From NCBI GenBank assembly GCA_045430285.1, contig JAILXV010000004.1, positions 186,001 to 250,000 on the forward strand: 64,000 bases of DNA, in the 5' to 3' direction. The first letter of the stretch is position 1, and the number at the start of each line of letters is the position of its first letter. Source of the stretch: Agarilytica sp045430285 (GTDB lineage: Bacteria; Pseudomonadota; Gammaproteobacteria; Pseudomonadales; Cellvibrionaceae). Shown here piece by piece: positions 50,810 through 60,732 of this stretch. The notes below the pieces were generated by a model that searched no databases, was not told the origin of the DNA, and saw only the letters and a program-made list of their open reading frames with translations. The translations under genes were made by a program, and so were the position numbers.

Positions 50810-52627
50810 CTATCTAACTTTCTTTTGTCTACGAAAAAATAATGCCGTACCTATCAATATCAATATCAAAAAACGAAAATCAAAAGCCCCTCCGCCTGAA
50901 TCTCCTGGAATCGTTACCATCGTAGTGGACTCTTCCATTAAGTGGCCATAGTGAGGTGCCATTACATCTTCAAGCGGTTGTCCATGTCCGTCCAGAGTCC
51001 ATTGTTTTGCGTCCACCAAGAAGCGCCAGCCTCGTCGATAAATTAATTTAGCGCTTATCTGTATCTCACCGGTTTGACCGGTGGTGAAAATATATTGTGT
51101 GGCATCACTAGCGTTTGCAGCGATTCGATTATCAAATAGAATGTCGGTAGCGTCGGTAAAAAATGTGGGGCTTGCGCCGGTCGCATCTTGGTTAACCTTT
51201 GCGTACAGTTTTCCAGGCAATCCCGCATAATAGCCTTCGCGTGGATCTCCGACACCACCAAGGTCGTGAATTAATTCTTCGCCGATGTGCGTGAGCGGAT
51301 TGCCGTTAGCATCGGTCGCTTCGACTAATAAAATCATATTCCGAATAGTGACGCCGGTTGGAACATGGTGACCGGTTTGATCGTTGAGAATGCTAACGTC
51401 GACAACCACTTCCCCTTCGGTATATTCGGCGTTGAGTGTTAGTGAAACGGCGTTATCTAAAAATTCTGCTGTTGTCCCGCGAATATCGTGACTGCGGATA
51501 TCGCCCAAGGGACGGTTGAGGTCCTCGAATTCTTCTATGTTGCACGCAGAACTGTTGTCTATGGCGGGCATGTGACAGTCGATGCAGCTTTGGTAATTAC
51601 TTGAACTCGGATCGCCATAATCACTTTCTAGCCACTCGACAAAAGTGGGCTCCGAAATGATACCCCCTTCATCCTCAAAATCACCGTCGTTATCGTGGTC
51701 ATTTTTGTCTTGATGGCAGGCGCCACAAATTTCAGCGCTGAGTTGCGGCTGAAGGGCGGGGCGCATTTCAAATTCGAGATTTACGGAGGTGTCGCCGAGT
51801 CCACCGTATTGAATATCGTGACTGGGGTCACCGAAACTATCCTGTATCGGCAAGTTCATAGTCACGGTGTCTGGGTGAATGCCTGGGTAGTTAGGTTGGC
51901 TCGCATCTATATTTGCGATTTTATGGCAAACTTCGCAAGACACGCCGTGGCCAATCGAAGGGGACCCTTCGTCTATTGCTTTAATCGCAGAGAACGGTTC
52001 ATTGATCCACGATTCAGGTTGGTGGCATGCGGCGCATTCACTGTTTGGGTTTTCAGTGCGATGAACGGAATCGGTGAGATAGACAAAACCGGACGTGCCG
52101 TCAGCGGTTCCGCTGCCGTCGTATATGTCGTGCACCCAGGTGTTAACGCCTGCATTAGACATGGGGGAGTCAAACCAGTTGGCATATTCGTCTGGATGGC
52201 AGCGGGCGCAAGTATTTCCGGATTCAGGGTCGCCGATATTGGGTGTTGTAAATGTGTAATTCATCCAGTGCGAAACAGTATTCGCCTGTGGGATGGCCTC
52301 TAAAGTAATGCGTAGCCCCAACTGATTATCAGAAGTTAAAATGAAATTATTGTAATACCCTTTTTTTGCGGCAACTATCGTGGCTTCCGTGCGCCCACTG
52401 TTGGGCAATATAAAATTTCCGATGCTGTCGGTAGTTGTGTCTGTGTCACTGGCTTGGATGCTGACCAGTGCCCCAGATATAGGTAGGTCGGTATCAGCAT
52501 CGTAAATTCGGCCGCGTATAGTTGCGTGAGTGGAAATATGTAAAAAAAGTAAAATGGACAAAAAAGAAAGCTTACATAGGGTAGAGGTGTAGTTTTGTCG
52601 CTTTATCTGAGTGCTCACAATTATCAC
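50810..52627 (-). CDS. Exported pentaheme c-type cytochrome with GlyGly-CTERM anchor
   Basis: 605 residues from a GTG at 52627. Signal peptide about 17-36. A carboxypeptidase-regulatory-like beta domain follows (about 37-110: IRGRIYDADTDLPISGALV). Five CxxCH heme sites lie at C140, C198, C231, C301 and C348. The second half (about 380-570) is beta-rich and unassigned (VVVDVSILNDQTGHHVPTG). The end is GDSGGGAFDFRFLILILIGT then basic FFRRQKKVR: a Gly-rich, hydrophobic, basic tail of GlyGly-CTERM type, processed by rhombosortase for surface display. It could take part in electron transfer at the cell surface. No maturation or partner genes adjoin. The pattern is clear; the role is inferred. Confidence 0.82.
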   Translation of the reverse strand: MIIVSTQIKRQNYTSTLCKLSFLSILLFLHISTHATIRGRIYDADTDLPISGALVSIQASDTDTTTDSIGNFILPNSGRTEATIVAAKKGYYNNFILTSDNQLGLRITLEAIPQANTVSHWMNYTFTTPNIGDPESGNTCARCHPDEYANWFDSPMSNAGVNTWVHDIYDGSGTADGTSGFVYLTDSVHRTENPNSECAACHQPESWINEPFSAIKAIDEGSPSIGHGVSCEVCHKIANIDASQPNYPGIHPDTVTMNLPIQDSFGDPSHDIQYGGLGDTSVNLEFEMRPALQPQLSAEICGACHQDKNDHDNDGDFEDEGGIISEPTFVEWLESDYGDPSSSNYQSCIDCHMPAIDNSSACNIEEFEDLNRPLGDIRSHDIRGTTAEFLDNAVSLTLNAEYTEGEVVVDVSILNDQTGHHVPTGVTIRNMILLVEATDANGNPLTHIGEELIHDLGGVGDPREGYYAGLPGKLYAKVNQDATGASPTFFTDATDILFDNRIAANASDATQYIFTTGQTGEIQISAKLIYRRGWRFLVDAKQWTLDGHGQPLEDVMAPHYGHLMEESTTMVTIPGDSGGGAFDFRFLILILIGTALFFRRQKKVR

Positions 52628-52921
52628 TGCTTTATTGGGTTTTTGGCCGATAAGGCCAACAGGTATGCTTAAAGCGCTAGGGAGAACGTTGATGATTGGG
52701 TAGCGCCCGATTTAGCCCTATTGGACTGCTAACACTACTCCTATCTCTCTGTTTTTCCATGATAGGATTTTTTAAAGTGCCAAATCTGGATGATAGTTTG
52801 ATTGATATCAACACTGTCCAAACTTGTATCCAGTTCTCTGGTAAGATCGCGGTTGAATATGTCGGTTGATCTTGCTTAAGCGAGCTTCAGTCTTAGCCCT
52901 ACTAACTTTACCGGAAAGTCT

Positions 52922-53164
52922 ATGAAATTATTAATTCGTAATCTCGATCGCAATGTGACTGAGCTTGAACTTAAGTCAATGTTCGAGGCATACGGCAGCG
53001 TACAGTCCTGCAGCTTGGTAATGGATAAAGAGACTGGGAAATCTAAGGGATTTGGCTTTGTTGAAATGCCAAATCCGGGTGAGAGTAAAGCTGCAATGAA
53101 AACACTTAATGGTAAAGATATTGCGGGCACTAAAATGCGAGTTAAGAAAGCAGAGCCTAAATAA
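52922..53164 (+). CDS. Small RRM RNA-binding protein
   Basis: 80 residues, a single RNA-recognition motif with RNP2 LLIRNL (about 3-8) and RNP1 KGFGFVEM (about 41-48). Such small RRM proteins are common in cyanobacteria and proteobacteria and are often cold-induced; they bind single-stranded RNA. The rsuA-like gene starts 35 bp downstream in the same direction. Confidence 0.9.
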   Translation: MKLLIRNLDRNVTELELKSMFEAYGSVQSCSLVMDKETGKSKGFGFVEMPNPGESKAAMKTLNGKDIAGTKMRVKKAEPK

Positions 53165-53199
53165 TCGTTTCATTTTTTTGATAAATACGGCATTAATTT

Positions 53200-53958
53200 T
53201 TGTTTGCAAAACCCTCCTCAACTCGACTCGATCGCTTTATTAGCGCTCATTCGGACATAAGCCGGCGAGATGTTCGTGTCGCTTTAGCGAAGAAACGGAT
53301 AAAAGTAGATGGTGTGTTGGCGAGAGATATTAGTCAGGTTATTGGTCCATTTTCCTATGTAACCTTAGACGATAAAATATTACGGAACAAAGCACCGGTT
53401 TATATCATGATGAATAAACCAAAAGGCGTTGTAAGTGCGACGAGTGATGATAAAAATAAAACCGTATTGGATGTGTTGTTTGAGCAGGAGGCAGAGAGCC
53501 TAGATGGCGGGCCTGGTTCTCTATTTGATAAATCGGCATTGAACGATTTACATATAGTCGGGCGGCTTGATTATAACAGTACGGGCTTGTTGTTAATTAC
53601 GAATGATGGTCAATGGTCGCGTCGGTTATCTCTTCCTGATAAAAAAACAGAAAAACGTTATCGGGTGACGGTGGAACTCCCTTTAACCGATGAATACGTC
53701 GATGCCTTTGCCAGTGGTATGTATTTTTCGTATGAGAATATAACAACACGCCCAGCGGTTTTGAATATTGTTAGTAGCTCAGTCGCGGAAGTAACGTTGA
53801 TTGAGGGGCGCTATCATCAAATAAAACGTATGTTTGGTCGTTTTCAAAATACGGTGTTGGAACTGCATCGTATTTCGGTGGGTGATTTACTGTTGGATGA
53901 TTCACTCATGCATGGCGAAAGCCGGCATTTAACGCAGGGTGAAATTCATTGTTTCTAA
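53200..53958 (+). CDS. rsuA: 16S rRNA pseudouridine synthase RsuA
   Basis: 252 residues. An S4 RNA-binding domain (RLDRFISAHSDISRRDVRVA, about 9-28) precedes the synthase domain with catalytic Asp in GRLDYNSTG, NDGQWSRRL and LIEGRYHQIKRMF. RsuA makes pseudouridine 516 in 16S rRNA; the DGQWS and EGRYHQxKRMF wording fits RsuA better than RluB/E/F. The start is TTG at 53200, because an in-frame TAA lies two codons before it and no ATG precedes the S4 domain. There is no strong ribosome site, so coupling with the RRM gene is possible. Confidence 0.82.
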   Translation: MFAKPSSTRLDRFISAHSDISRRDVRVALAKKRIKVDGVLARDISQVIGPFSYVTLDDKILRNKAPVYIMMNKPKGVVSATSDDKNKTVLDVLFEQEAESLDGGPGSLFDKSALNDLHIVGRLDYNSTGLLLITNDGQWSRRLSLPDKKTEKRYRVTVELPLTDEYVDAFASGMYFSYENITTRPAVLNIVSSSVAEVTLIEGRYHQIKRMFGRFQNTVLELHRISVGDLLLDDSLMHGESRHLTQGEIHCF

Positions 53959-53984
53959 TTTTGGTTTTTTAACGGGACTATTTT

Positions 53985-54722
53985 ATGGCTTTTGTTTTTG
54001 AAGAACTCGACAATCAATCTTCACCCATTGGAGATATAAGTCTTCGTCGACGCTCCGAGCCAAGATTAGATGGGAAAATACTGTTTGAGGTAAAACTTGG
54101 CGAAGAGTTTTTAATGTCCAGCCTGTTCGTCGAAGCGGAAATTCAGCTGTCAAAATTAGGCCTGGCAGGTTTGCAGGCGTCTGGTTTTATAGAAGGCTTG
54201 GACGTTGTAGTAGGTGGTTTAGGGTTGGGATACACTGCTGCCGCAGCACTGGAGCATGACTCGGTTAAATCACTCGTTGTGATTGACGTGATGGAAGCCG
54301 TAATTGATTGGCATCAGCGCGGGCTTGTTCCTCTGGGCGAAACTTTAAACGCCGACCCACGTTGTACGCTTTTGCATGGTGATTTCTTCGCTATCGCTAC
54401 ATCTGAAAATAGCGGCTTTGACTCGTCGGGCCCAGAGCGCTTGGTTCATGCTGTATTGTTGGATATCGATCATTCCCCGAGTAATTGGCTTAACCCAGAG
54501 AATGCATCTTTTTATAGTCCGGCTGCGTTGCAGTCTTTATCCGATAAGTTACACCCTGGTGGTGTTTTTGGGCTTTGGTCAAACGATCTGCCCGATGAAA
54601 AGTTTCTTCATTTACTCGATAGTGTGTTTGCATCTTCAGAATCACATATCATTAATTTCCCTAACCCCTATACAGGGGGCGAGTCTTCGAATTCAGTGTA
54701 CTTGGCATATAAGGCACGTTGA
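53985..54722 (+). CDS. Spermidine-synthase-like methyltransferase fold protein
   Basis: 245 residues with a Rossmann-like SAM-binding fold: VVVGGLGLGYTAAAAL (about 75-90), VVIDVMEAVIDWH, then LLDIDHSPSNWL and LHPGGVFGLWSNDLP. This is a group of spermidine-synthase-related proteins widespread in proteobacteria whose reaction is not established. It is unlikely to be a genuine aminopropyltransferase because the N-terminal beta domain is short. Follows rsuA after 26 bp and is probably co-transcribed. Confidence 0.75.
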   Translation: MAFVFEELDNQSSPIGDISLRRRSEPRLDGKILFEVKLGEEFLMSSLFVEAEIQLSKLGLAGLQASGFIEGLDVVVGGLGLGYTAAAALEHDSVKSLVVIDVMEAVIDWHQRGLVPLGETLNADPRCTLLHGDFFAIATSENSGFDSSGPERLVHAVLLDIDHSPSNWLNPENASFYSPAALQSLSDKLHPGGVFGLWSNDLPDEKFLHLLDSVFASSESHIINFPNPYTGGESSNSVYLAYKAR

Positions 54723-54992
54723 TTTCTTTTTATTGTGTTCAGCGGCATCCGCTGCTGAAATAAGAGCGATTAGAGTACAACACAAATCATTCACTTTATT
54801 TATATAGCTTTCTATCGTTAAGGCGAACGTGATCGCATACAGGGTTGTATCGTTCGGTTGTGTTGAGGTTTCTTAAAACTTGGTATCGAGTATCCGGAGT
54901 TATATGAAAATTTCTCCTGTATTTTCTTTGTTTACACCATTCATGGCCTTCAACCCCAGACCGTGCAAATTAAACCCTTGCTTCTTCCAAAT
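54723..54992. other. Intergenic region before the tmRNA terminator
   Basis: No gene is supported. A short stem CAGCGG/CCGCTG (54740-54754, 3-nt loop) lies just past the spermidine-synthase-like gene and could be its terminator, although no T-tract follows. Confidence 0.4.
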
Positions 54993-55027
54993 AAAAAAGC
55001 CCAGTCTAAAACGGACTGGGCTTTTTT
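54993..55027. terminator. Bidirectional terminator after the tmRNA gene
   Basis: AGCCCAGTC (54998-55006) and GACTGGGCT (55014-55022) pair around a 7-nt loop. A-tract 54993-54998 and T-tract 55022-55027 give T-runs in either direction. It lies 3 bp past the tmRNA 3' CCA on the minus strand. Confidence 0.93.
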
Positions 55028-55030
55028 ATT

Positions 55031-55424
55031 TGGTGGAGGCGGGGGGAGTTGAACCCCCGTCCGTCAGCACTCTGCTCTCGGCTCTACATGCTTAGTTTCC
55101 GTCAATTAATTTAGCTCATATCAGCCCGACGGGCAGGACGATAATCACGAGTTCGCTTAAATTTAGCAATGACATCACGATCTAAATGTCACAACGGTCC
55201 AGTTCTGAGTGACAGTCTGTAGCGCGATACTGGCATCTTGCTAAAGACCGCTAGCGACCGTAGTCACTAGAAGGTACTTTCACAAACTGCTTACGCAGCT
55301 AGTTGAGCACCGTAGTTGTCATCATTTGCAACTATTAGTTTGCAGCTTTGGATTAACGTGATTGGCTACCATCACGGCATGCACCTCGAGTTTTGTTACC
55401 GGCGTCGAATCCAAAAACGCCCCC
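55031..55424 (-). ncRNA. ssrA: Transfer-messenger RNA (tmRNA)
   Basis: 394 nt. The 5' end GGGGGCGTTTTTGG and 3' end CGCCTCCACCA pair in a 7-bp acceptor stem with G3-U in third position, the alanine identity pair. TTC-containing T-arm (GGGGGTTCAACTCCCC) precedes the CCA end. The tag reading frame lies at 55291-55329 on the minus strand, from the resume codon GCA: ANDDNYGAQLAA then TAA. It rescues stalled ribosomes with SmpB, encoded 6.5 kb away at 61940-62425 on the same strand. The gene runs against the SLC13 gene. Confidence 0.97.
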
Positions 55425-55623
55425 GATCTCTTCTTCAGTAATCATGTTTCCACGTGAGTTTTACCCATATGGCTGTTGATTGCGAAGCCGATCACATAGT
55501 ATATCGATTTACGTATTTCGTTACCACACGGCGTAATAAAATGGCCGTCCATTAGGTGGGACTGTGCAAGAACAGCTTAGTTCTAAGGTCTCGTCTTCTA
55601 AATCATAATAAAATAGAGTTAAT

Positions 55624-57000
55624 GTGAGCGCTTACTTTCGTTTTGTTCTAGGGCCAGTGTTGGCTGTCGCGGTATATTTGATTTCGCACTTTAGCGCTAG
55701 CTTGGGGGAGGACGCGGCGCTAGTTGCCGCCATTACTGCGCTTTGTGCCTGTTGGTGGGTATTAGAGCCAATCCCGATTCCGGCGACTTCTTTTATTCCC
55801 TTGGCTTTCCTCCCTCTGTTAGGCATTTTAACGCCAGCCCAAGTGGCCGAGGCCTACGGAAACCCCTTAATTCTCCTGTTGATGGGGGGCTGTATTTTGT
55901 CCACTGCGATGGAGCGAAGCGGTGCCCACAAGAAAATAGCATTGATTATGGTGCACGCATTTGGAGGTGGTTCTTCTCGCAGGGTGGTGTTTGGTTTTAT
56001 GGCGGCGTCTGCGGTTTTGAGCATGTGGATCTCTAATACAGCGACGACCTTGATGTTATTACCGGTTGCCCTTGCTGTGGTGGCGTCTTCAGACAACAAA
56101 GCGCTCGCGGTGCCTTTGCTCTTAGGTATCTGTTACGCCGCGAGTATTGGTGGCATGGGGACGCCAATCGGTACGCCCCCCAATTTAATTTTGATGCGTG
56201 TTTATGAGGAGCATACGGGCGAATCTGTAAGTTTTTTACGTTGGATGATGTGGTGCGTTCCGGTTGTTGTGATATTTGTGCCAGTTGTGGGGTTCTGGCT
56301 TACACGTAATTTAAGTTGTAGGGCGGGATTTGATCTACCTGAAAAAGAGGGGTGGACTTCGGAGCAGCGTCGGGTGATGTGGATATTTTTAGTCACTGCG
56401 TTAGCGTGGATGACGCGGTCGGACCCGTTCGGTGGTTGGAAAGGTTTGTTCGGTGTTCCTCATGCGAATGATGCAAGTGTTGCGCTCATTGCTGTGGTTG
56501 TGATGTTTCTCGTCCCCAATGGGCGCGGATCTAGGCTTTTAGATTGGGAAACAGCCGCTAAAATTCCATGGGGTATGTTGATTTTGTTCAGTGGTGGGAT
56601 TGCATTGGCGAAAGGCTTTGTTGAAACAGGCTTGGCTGATTTTCTAGCCTCTGGTCTTGGTGGCTTAGTGACTCTACCGATGGTGCTTATGATGTTTTTA
56701 ATCTGCATCGCCGTAACATTTTTGACGGAGGTAACCAGTAACACCGCGAGTACAAGTTTGTTAATGCCCGTATTGGCTGTTGCTGCGATGACTGCGGGTA
56801 CTGATCCTTTAATGATGATGGTGCCTGCTGCATTGAGCGCTAGTTGCGCGTTTATGTTACCGGTTGCCACTGCGCCGAATGCTATTGTTTTTGGTTCCGG
56901 CCAGGTAAAAATCAGTGACATGGTGCGGTATGGTGTGGTGCTTAATGTTCTGGGTGCCATAGTTATCTCATTGCTTATTGCTGTTCATTTTTCTGGGTGA
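55624..57000 (+). CDS. SLC13/DASS-family sodium-coupled anion transporter
   Basis: 458 residues, about eleven membrane helices plus two re-entrant hairpins. The two Ser-Asn-Thr motifs of the substrate and sodium sites are present: SNTAT (137-141) and SNTAS (about 377). Also visible are GTPIGTPPNLIL and GMLILFSGGIALAKGF. The family imports di- and tricarboxylates (or sulfate) with Na+. Start is GTG at 55624 with a weak ribosome site. It is divergent from tmRNA and precedes a TonB receptor gene by 52 bp. Confidence 0.9.
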   Translation: MSAYFRFVLGPVLAVAVYLISHFSASLGEDAALVAAITALCACWWVLEPIPIPATSFIPLAFLPLLGILTPAQVAEAYGNPLILLLMGGCILSTAMERSGAHKKIALIMVHAFGGGSSRRVVFGFMAASAVLSMWISNTATTLMLLPVALAVVASSDNKALAVPLLLGICYAASIGGMGTPIGTPPNLILMRVYEEHTGESVSFLRWMMWCVPVVVIFVPVVGFWLTRNLSCRAGFDLPEKEGWTSEQRRVMWIFLVTALAWMTRSDPFGGWKGLFGVPHANDASVALIAVVVMFLVPNGRGSRLLDWETAAKIPWGMLILFSGGIALAKGFVETGLADFLASGLGGLVTLPMVLMMFLICIAVTFLTEVTSNTASTSLLMPVLAVAAMTAGTDPLMMMVPAALSASCAFMLPVATAPNAIVFGSGQVKISDMVRYGVVLNVLGAIVISLLIAVHFSG

Positions 57001-57052
57001 TTTTTTGTGGGGAGAAAAGCTTGTTGAGGCATTTGGATTGGGAGGCTTTTAA

Positions 57053-59608
57053 TTGGCTTCTATGTTTCGATTAAGTGCCGTATTGTTCGTTTGTTCTGGT
57101 TTGTCGTGTGTGTTTTTCTCACCAGCGGTATCCGCTACAAAAATGCAGCACGTAATTTCGTTTAACCTTCCTAGAGCTTCATTAAATGAAGCGTTGATTT
57201 CGTTTGGCGTGCAAGCTGGTGTGAGTGTGGTGGTGCCAACTCACTACGTTCTTAAGCATGTTTCGTCCGAAGTGGTAGGTGATTATGCTGTGGAAGATGC
57301 ATTGCAGAGTTTGTTGGCGCAGACCGGTTTGAGATATGAGATAAATACACAGACAAATGCAGTAGTTATCAAAAAAAATAAATATGTTTCGATTAAAGTT
57401 GGGTTGGAAAATCCTACCGAAAATAATACGCAACTCTTAGAAGAAGTGCATGTGGTGTCGGCCCGACACAGGAATGAGGTCCTACAAGATGTGCCGATGT
57501 CCGTGGTATCTTTTGGGGCTGAAGAGCTGGAGCGCACAGGAACACAAAATCTCGTTCAGCTTGCTTCCTATATCCCGAATACGTCTTTTAATATTATTCG
57601 TGGAACAAACTCTGTTCTGGCAGCTTATATTCGTGGTATTGGTCACGCCAACCCAATAGCGGGATTGGAGACTAGTATTGGTACTTATATAGACGATGTT
57701 TTTTTTAATAGGCCCCTCAGTGTGGTGTTGGATATATACGATGCAGAGCGAGTAGAAATATTACGTGGGCCGCAGGGTACACTTTACGGTCGAAATACGA
57801 TTGGCGGTGCGATTAAATACGTAACGAAGGGTTTACCCGAATCCCCGTCAATGAGTATTAAGCTTGCCGCGGGTTCGTATAATCAACAAGACGTGATCGC
57901 AATAGGGGGGATGCCGCTCGGAGAATCATTTAGGGTTGGGGGGAGCATTGCGTCTCTCACGCGTGATGGGTTTGGCAAAAACCTTACGACGGGGGATGAG
58001 CATTATAATAAGGATATTTTTGCTTACAGGACGAGCGCAGAATTCGAGCCTTCTGAGCGGTTTTTTGTAAGGGCCTCTGTTGACAAAGCGCAAGATAAAT
58101 CATTAGTTAAATCGGGGCACCGCCTTACGGAGAGTGGTCCGTTGCGAGACTCTGGAAATGTTTATGATACCTGGGCTGGTATTACTTTATCAGATCACCC
58201 TTTGAATACTAACTCTGTTACGTCCAAAGGAGAGTCGGTTTTTGTTCGCTGGAATGTTCAAGATAACGTAACTGTTGAGTCAATTTCGGCACACCGGAAA
58301 GACTGGGGGGCATTGCCGACGGATATTGATTCTACAGAACTAAGGGAGTCTGAATTACACCCGCGCTTTGAAAATGCACAAAGCAGTCAAGAGTTGAGGT
58401 TAGCGTTCGACACAGGCAATATTTATGGGATATTCGGTCTTTATTTATTAGATACGAAGTCCATGAATGCAATTGATTATATTACCGCATTAGATTTTGT
58501 TATTTTAACCTATGATCGTGTGGACGCTAAATCTTGGTCCTTTTTTTCTTCTTTTGACATTGCTGTTTCGGAAGCTTTAAGTTTTTCGTTGGGAGCGCGT
58601 TACACCAATGAAAATAGGGATATGACAGTTGTGCGTGACACGTATTCCCCTGCATCTTCAGGGGATCTTGTGTCACCATTTTTTGGCAGTGATGCAGTTC
58701 GATTACCTTTTCAACCGCCTGTGTATGATGAAAACGGCGTGGAGGTCTGGCCAAGGTTTTCTGGTAAGCGGCAGGATGATTCAATGACTCCTGCGCTAAG
58801 TGCTAGTTGGAAGCCAGCAGAGCAGCTACATATATATGCCGCATATAGAACGGGATTTAAAGGTGGTGGATTTGCCCCAAAAGGTGTTTTTTCTGACGCA
58901 CGATTGAGAAAAGGGTTTGAACCTGAAGAGGTGACATCTTATGAGCTCGGATTTAAAACGAACTTGTTTGATTCACGTATGAATGCAAACGTAAGCGTGT
59001 TTTACAGTGATTATGAAAATATTCAGGTGGAGGCACCATTACTTTTGGACTTTGACGGTGATGGTGATTTTGATGGGACGGCTATCGCGACCACCAATGC
59101 GGAGTCGGCCAGTATTTCTGGGGCTGAATTTGAGCTGGATATGTTGTTGCTGACAAATTGGCAGGTTGATTTATCTCTTGGTTACACGGATGCGGAGTTT
59201 GATCGGTTTATTGATGATGGCGGTGTAAATATTGCTGAGCAGCGTGCGTTTGTCGCTACGCCGAAAACCACCGCTTCGTTATCTAATGAGTATACGGTTA
59301 ATATTATTGGTGGCGAGCTTACAGTAAGCGCTTCAATTAATTATCGAAGTAGCGTGACATTATTCCAAGCGCCTAGCGCATTGGTCGACCAACCTGGTTA
59401 CAGTCTCATGAATGTTGGTTTGACGTGGAGCTCCCCCAATGAGGCCTGGCAGCTGGGGGTGTATGGGCTAAACCTTATGGATAAACGATATAGAGTAAGC
59501 GCATATTATGAATCAGAAGACACCGAGATTTTAGCTGGTGGGGGATTGGCTTCTGTATTTTTTGGCGACCCTAGAATGGTAATGGGAAGTGTAAGGGTCT
59601 TGTTTTAG
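57053..59608 (+). CDS. TonB-dependent receptor with STN signalling domain
   Basis: 851 residues from a TTG at 57053, supported by GGAGG seven bases upstream; an ATG three codons later lies too far from that site. Signal peptide to about 27. An STN (secretin/TonB short N-terminal) domain covers about 32-108 (ISFNLPRASLNEALISFGVQ, YAVEDALQSLLAQTGLRYE). A TonB box-like EEVHVVSARHR, plug domain (RVEILRGPQGTLYGRNTIGG) and barrel follow. The STN domain transmits occupancy to a FecR anti-sigma factor. A FecI-FecR pair lies 630 bp downstream and is the obvious partner. The SLC13 gene 52 bp upstream is co-oriented, so a carboxylate-containing ligand is conceivable. The ligand is not known. Confidence 0.88.
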   Translation: MASMFRLSAVLFVCSGLSCVFFSPAVSATKMQHVISFNLPRASLNEALISFGVQAGVSVVVPTHYVLKHVSSEVVGDYAVEDALQSLLAQTGLRYEINTQTNAVVIKKNKYVSIKVGLENPTENNTQLLEEVHVVSARHRNEVLQDVPMSVVSFGAEELERTGTQNLVQLASYIPNTSFNIIRGTNSVLAAYIRGIGHANPIAGLETSIGTYIDDVFFNRPLSVVLDIYDAERVEILRGPQGTLYGRNTIGGAIKYVTKGLPESPSMSIKLAAGSYNQQDVIAIGGMPLGESFRVGGSIASLTRDGFGKNLTTGDEHYNKDIFAYRTSAEFEPSERFFVRASVDKAQDKSLVKSGHRLTESGPLRDSGNVYDTWAGITLSDHPLNTNSVTSKGESVFVRWNVQDNVTVESISAHRKDWGALPTDIDSTELRESELHPRFENAQSSQELRLAFDTGNIYGIFGLYLLDTKSMNAIDYITALDFVILTYDRVDAKSWSFFSSFDIAVSEALSFSLGARYTNENRDMTVVRDTYSPASSGDLVSPFFGSDAVRLPFQPPVYDENGVEVWPRFSGKRQDDSMTPALSASWKPAEQLHIYAAYRTGFKGGGFAPKGVFSDARLRKGFEPEEVTSYELGFKTNLFDSRMNANVSVFYSDYENIQVEAPLLLDFDGDGDFDGTAIATTNAESASISGAEFELDMLLLTNWQVDLSLGYTDAEFDRFIDDGGVNIAEQRAFVATPKTTASLSNEYTVNIIGGELTVSASINYRSSVTLFQAPSALVDQPGYSLMNVGLTWSSPNEAWQLGVYGLNLMDKRYRVSAYYESEDTEILAGGGLASVFFGDPRMVMGSVRVLF

Positions 59609-60237
59609 TTATGCGGAGGGTGTTGTGTGATAGAGGCGAAATGAAAATCCATCCTTGGATATGTTACTTGCCTGTCCATAGTCTTTTAATGTATTCACTC
59701 GTAATATCCCTATGTATTGGCTTCCCAATATAGCGCTAACAGAAGGTGCTTCCTGACCTAACTCATCCTAATTGAGTGCAATTCCGTGATCCTTGTCAGT
59801 CCTTTGATGTCTGTAGGCTGTATTGCTGCCGTTCCTTGAAATTATATGACTTCCTTTTGTCTAATATCATCCAAATTCCGTTTTACCTAAGCGTTTCCAT
59901 TTCTCGTCCTAGAGACAAACGTAAAGCAAATCTGATGTCCTTTTCGTGAACGATTTCCGAATCATTTGCTCACTATGATATTCGCTTCTTGCGAGGAAGC
60001 AGCTGTTCCTTGTGCTGTCATAGAATGAAACACATAGGGTTCTTTTTCCCTCAAGGATGTTAAAAAAAATTATAGTTTAGGCGACAATGCATGTGGCTGG
60101 TTGAAATTTGGTCGTTTCTAGTTTAGTGCACTCGCCCCATAAATGGGCGGTATTTAAGCGTTGTTCCCAAGCATTCTGAGCTCCTGTTGAACTCTTCTGT
60201 TACAATCCTTACCGATAATAAACAGCTGTATAAATAG
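59609..60237. other. Intergenic region between the STN-type receptor and FecI genes
   Basis: 629 bases without a supported gene. CGCCCCAT (60133-60140) faces ATGGGCG (60143-60149) as a near-perfect inverted repeat with one bulged C. The FecI promoter should lie within the last 100 bases. Confidence 0.4.
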
Positions 60238-60732
60238 ATGAGCAAAGGTCCACTCGTTAAGTCGCTGTTCGTGCAATATGGCACTGAACTTAAGCGGTAT
60301 GTTGCCCACAAGTTTGGTGATTCAAACGATGCGGACGACATAGTGCAGGACGCCTTCCATAATCTGCTCAAATCTAAATCTCCTGGAGAGCTCGAGAATC
60401 CGCGAGCTTACCTATATCAAACTGCGCATAACCTTGCGCTGAATCGTATTCGTAAACAGCGCTATGCTGATAACTATGCTGCTATGGAGCATTCTGAAGA
60501 AGATGCGCGTTCACCCGAACGCTTTGCAGGCGCTCAAGCTGACTTGGATCAGGTGGAGCGTGCGCTTTCGAATCTGCCAGATAAATGCCGACAGGCATTC
60601 ATTATGCATCGGATGAATGCGAGCTCTTATCAGGAAATCGCTGATGAACTGAAAGTGTCTGTGAGTTCTGTAGAAAAGTACCTTATGAAAACCATGAAAT
60701 TTTTAAGAGAAAATTTTGATGGAAATGGGTGA
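60238..60732 (+). CDS. FecI-type ECF sigma factor
   Basis: 164 residues. Sigma-70 region 2 (about 8-75: YGTELKRYVAHKFGDSNDAD, DDIVQDAFHNLL, AYLYQTAHNLALNRIRKQR) and region 4 (about 100-155: LSNLPDKCRQAFIMHRMNA, SYQEIADELKVSVSSVEKYL). It directs RNA polymerase to uptake genes when freed by FecR. FecR follows after 115 bp. The receptor with STN domain lies upstream rather than downstream, unlike the common order. Confidence 0.92.
   Translation: MSKGPLVKSLFVQYGTELKRYVAHKFGDSNDADDIVQDAFHNLLKSKSPGELENPRAYLYQTAHNLALNRIRKQRYADNYAAMEHSEEDARSPERFAGAQADLDQVERALSNLPDKCRQAFIMHRMNASSYQEIADELKVSVSSVEKYLMKTMKFLRENFDGNG

Noticed and set aside
51695..52303. 202-codon + frame
   Set aside because: It is the antisense of the pentaheme cytochrome gene, whose CxxCH motifs make the minus frame certain.
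54880..55095. 71-codon + frame overlapping the tmRNA gene
   Set aside because: Its second half reads the tRNA-like end of tmRNA backwards, a well-known source of false proteins.
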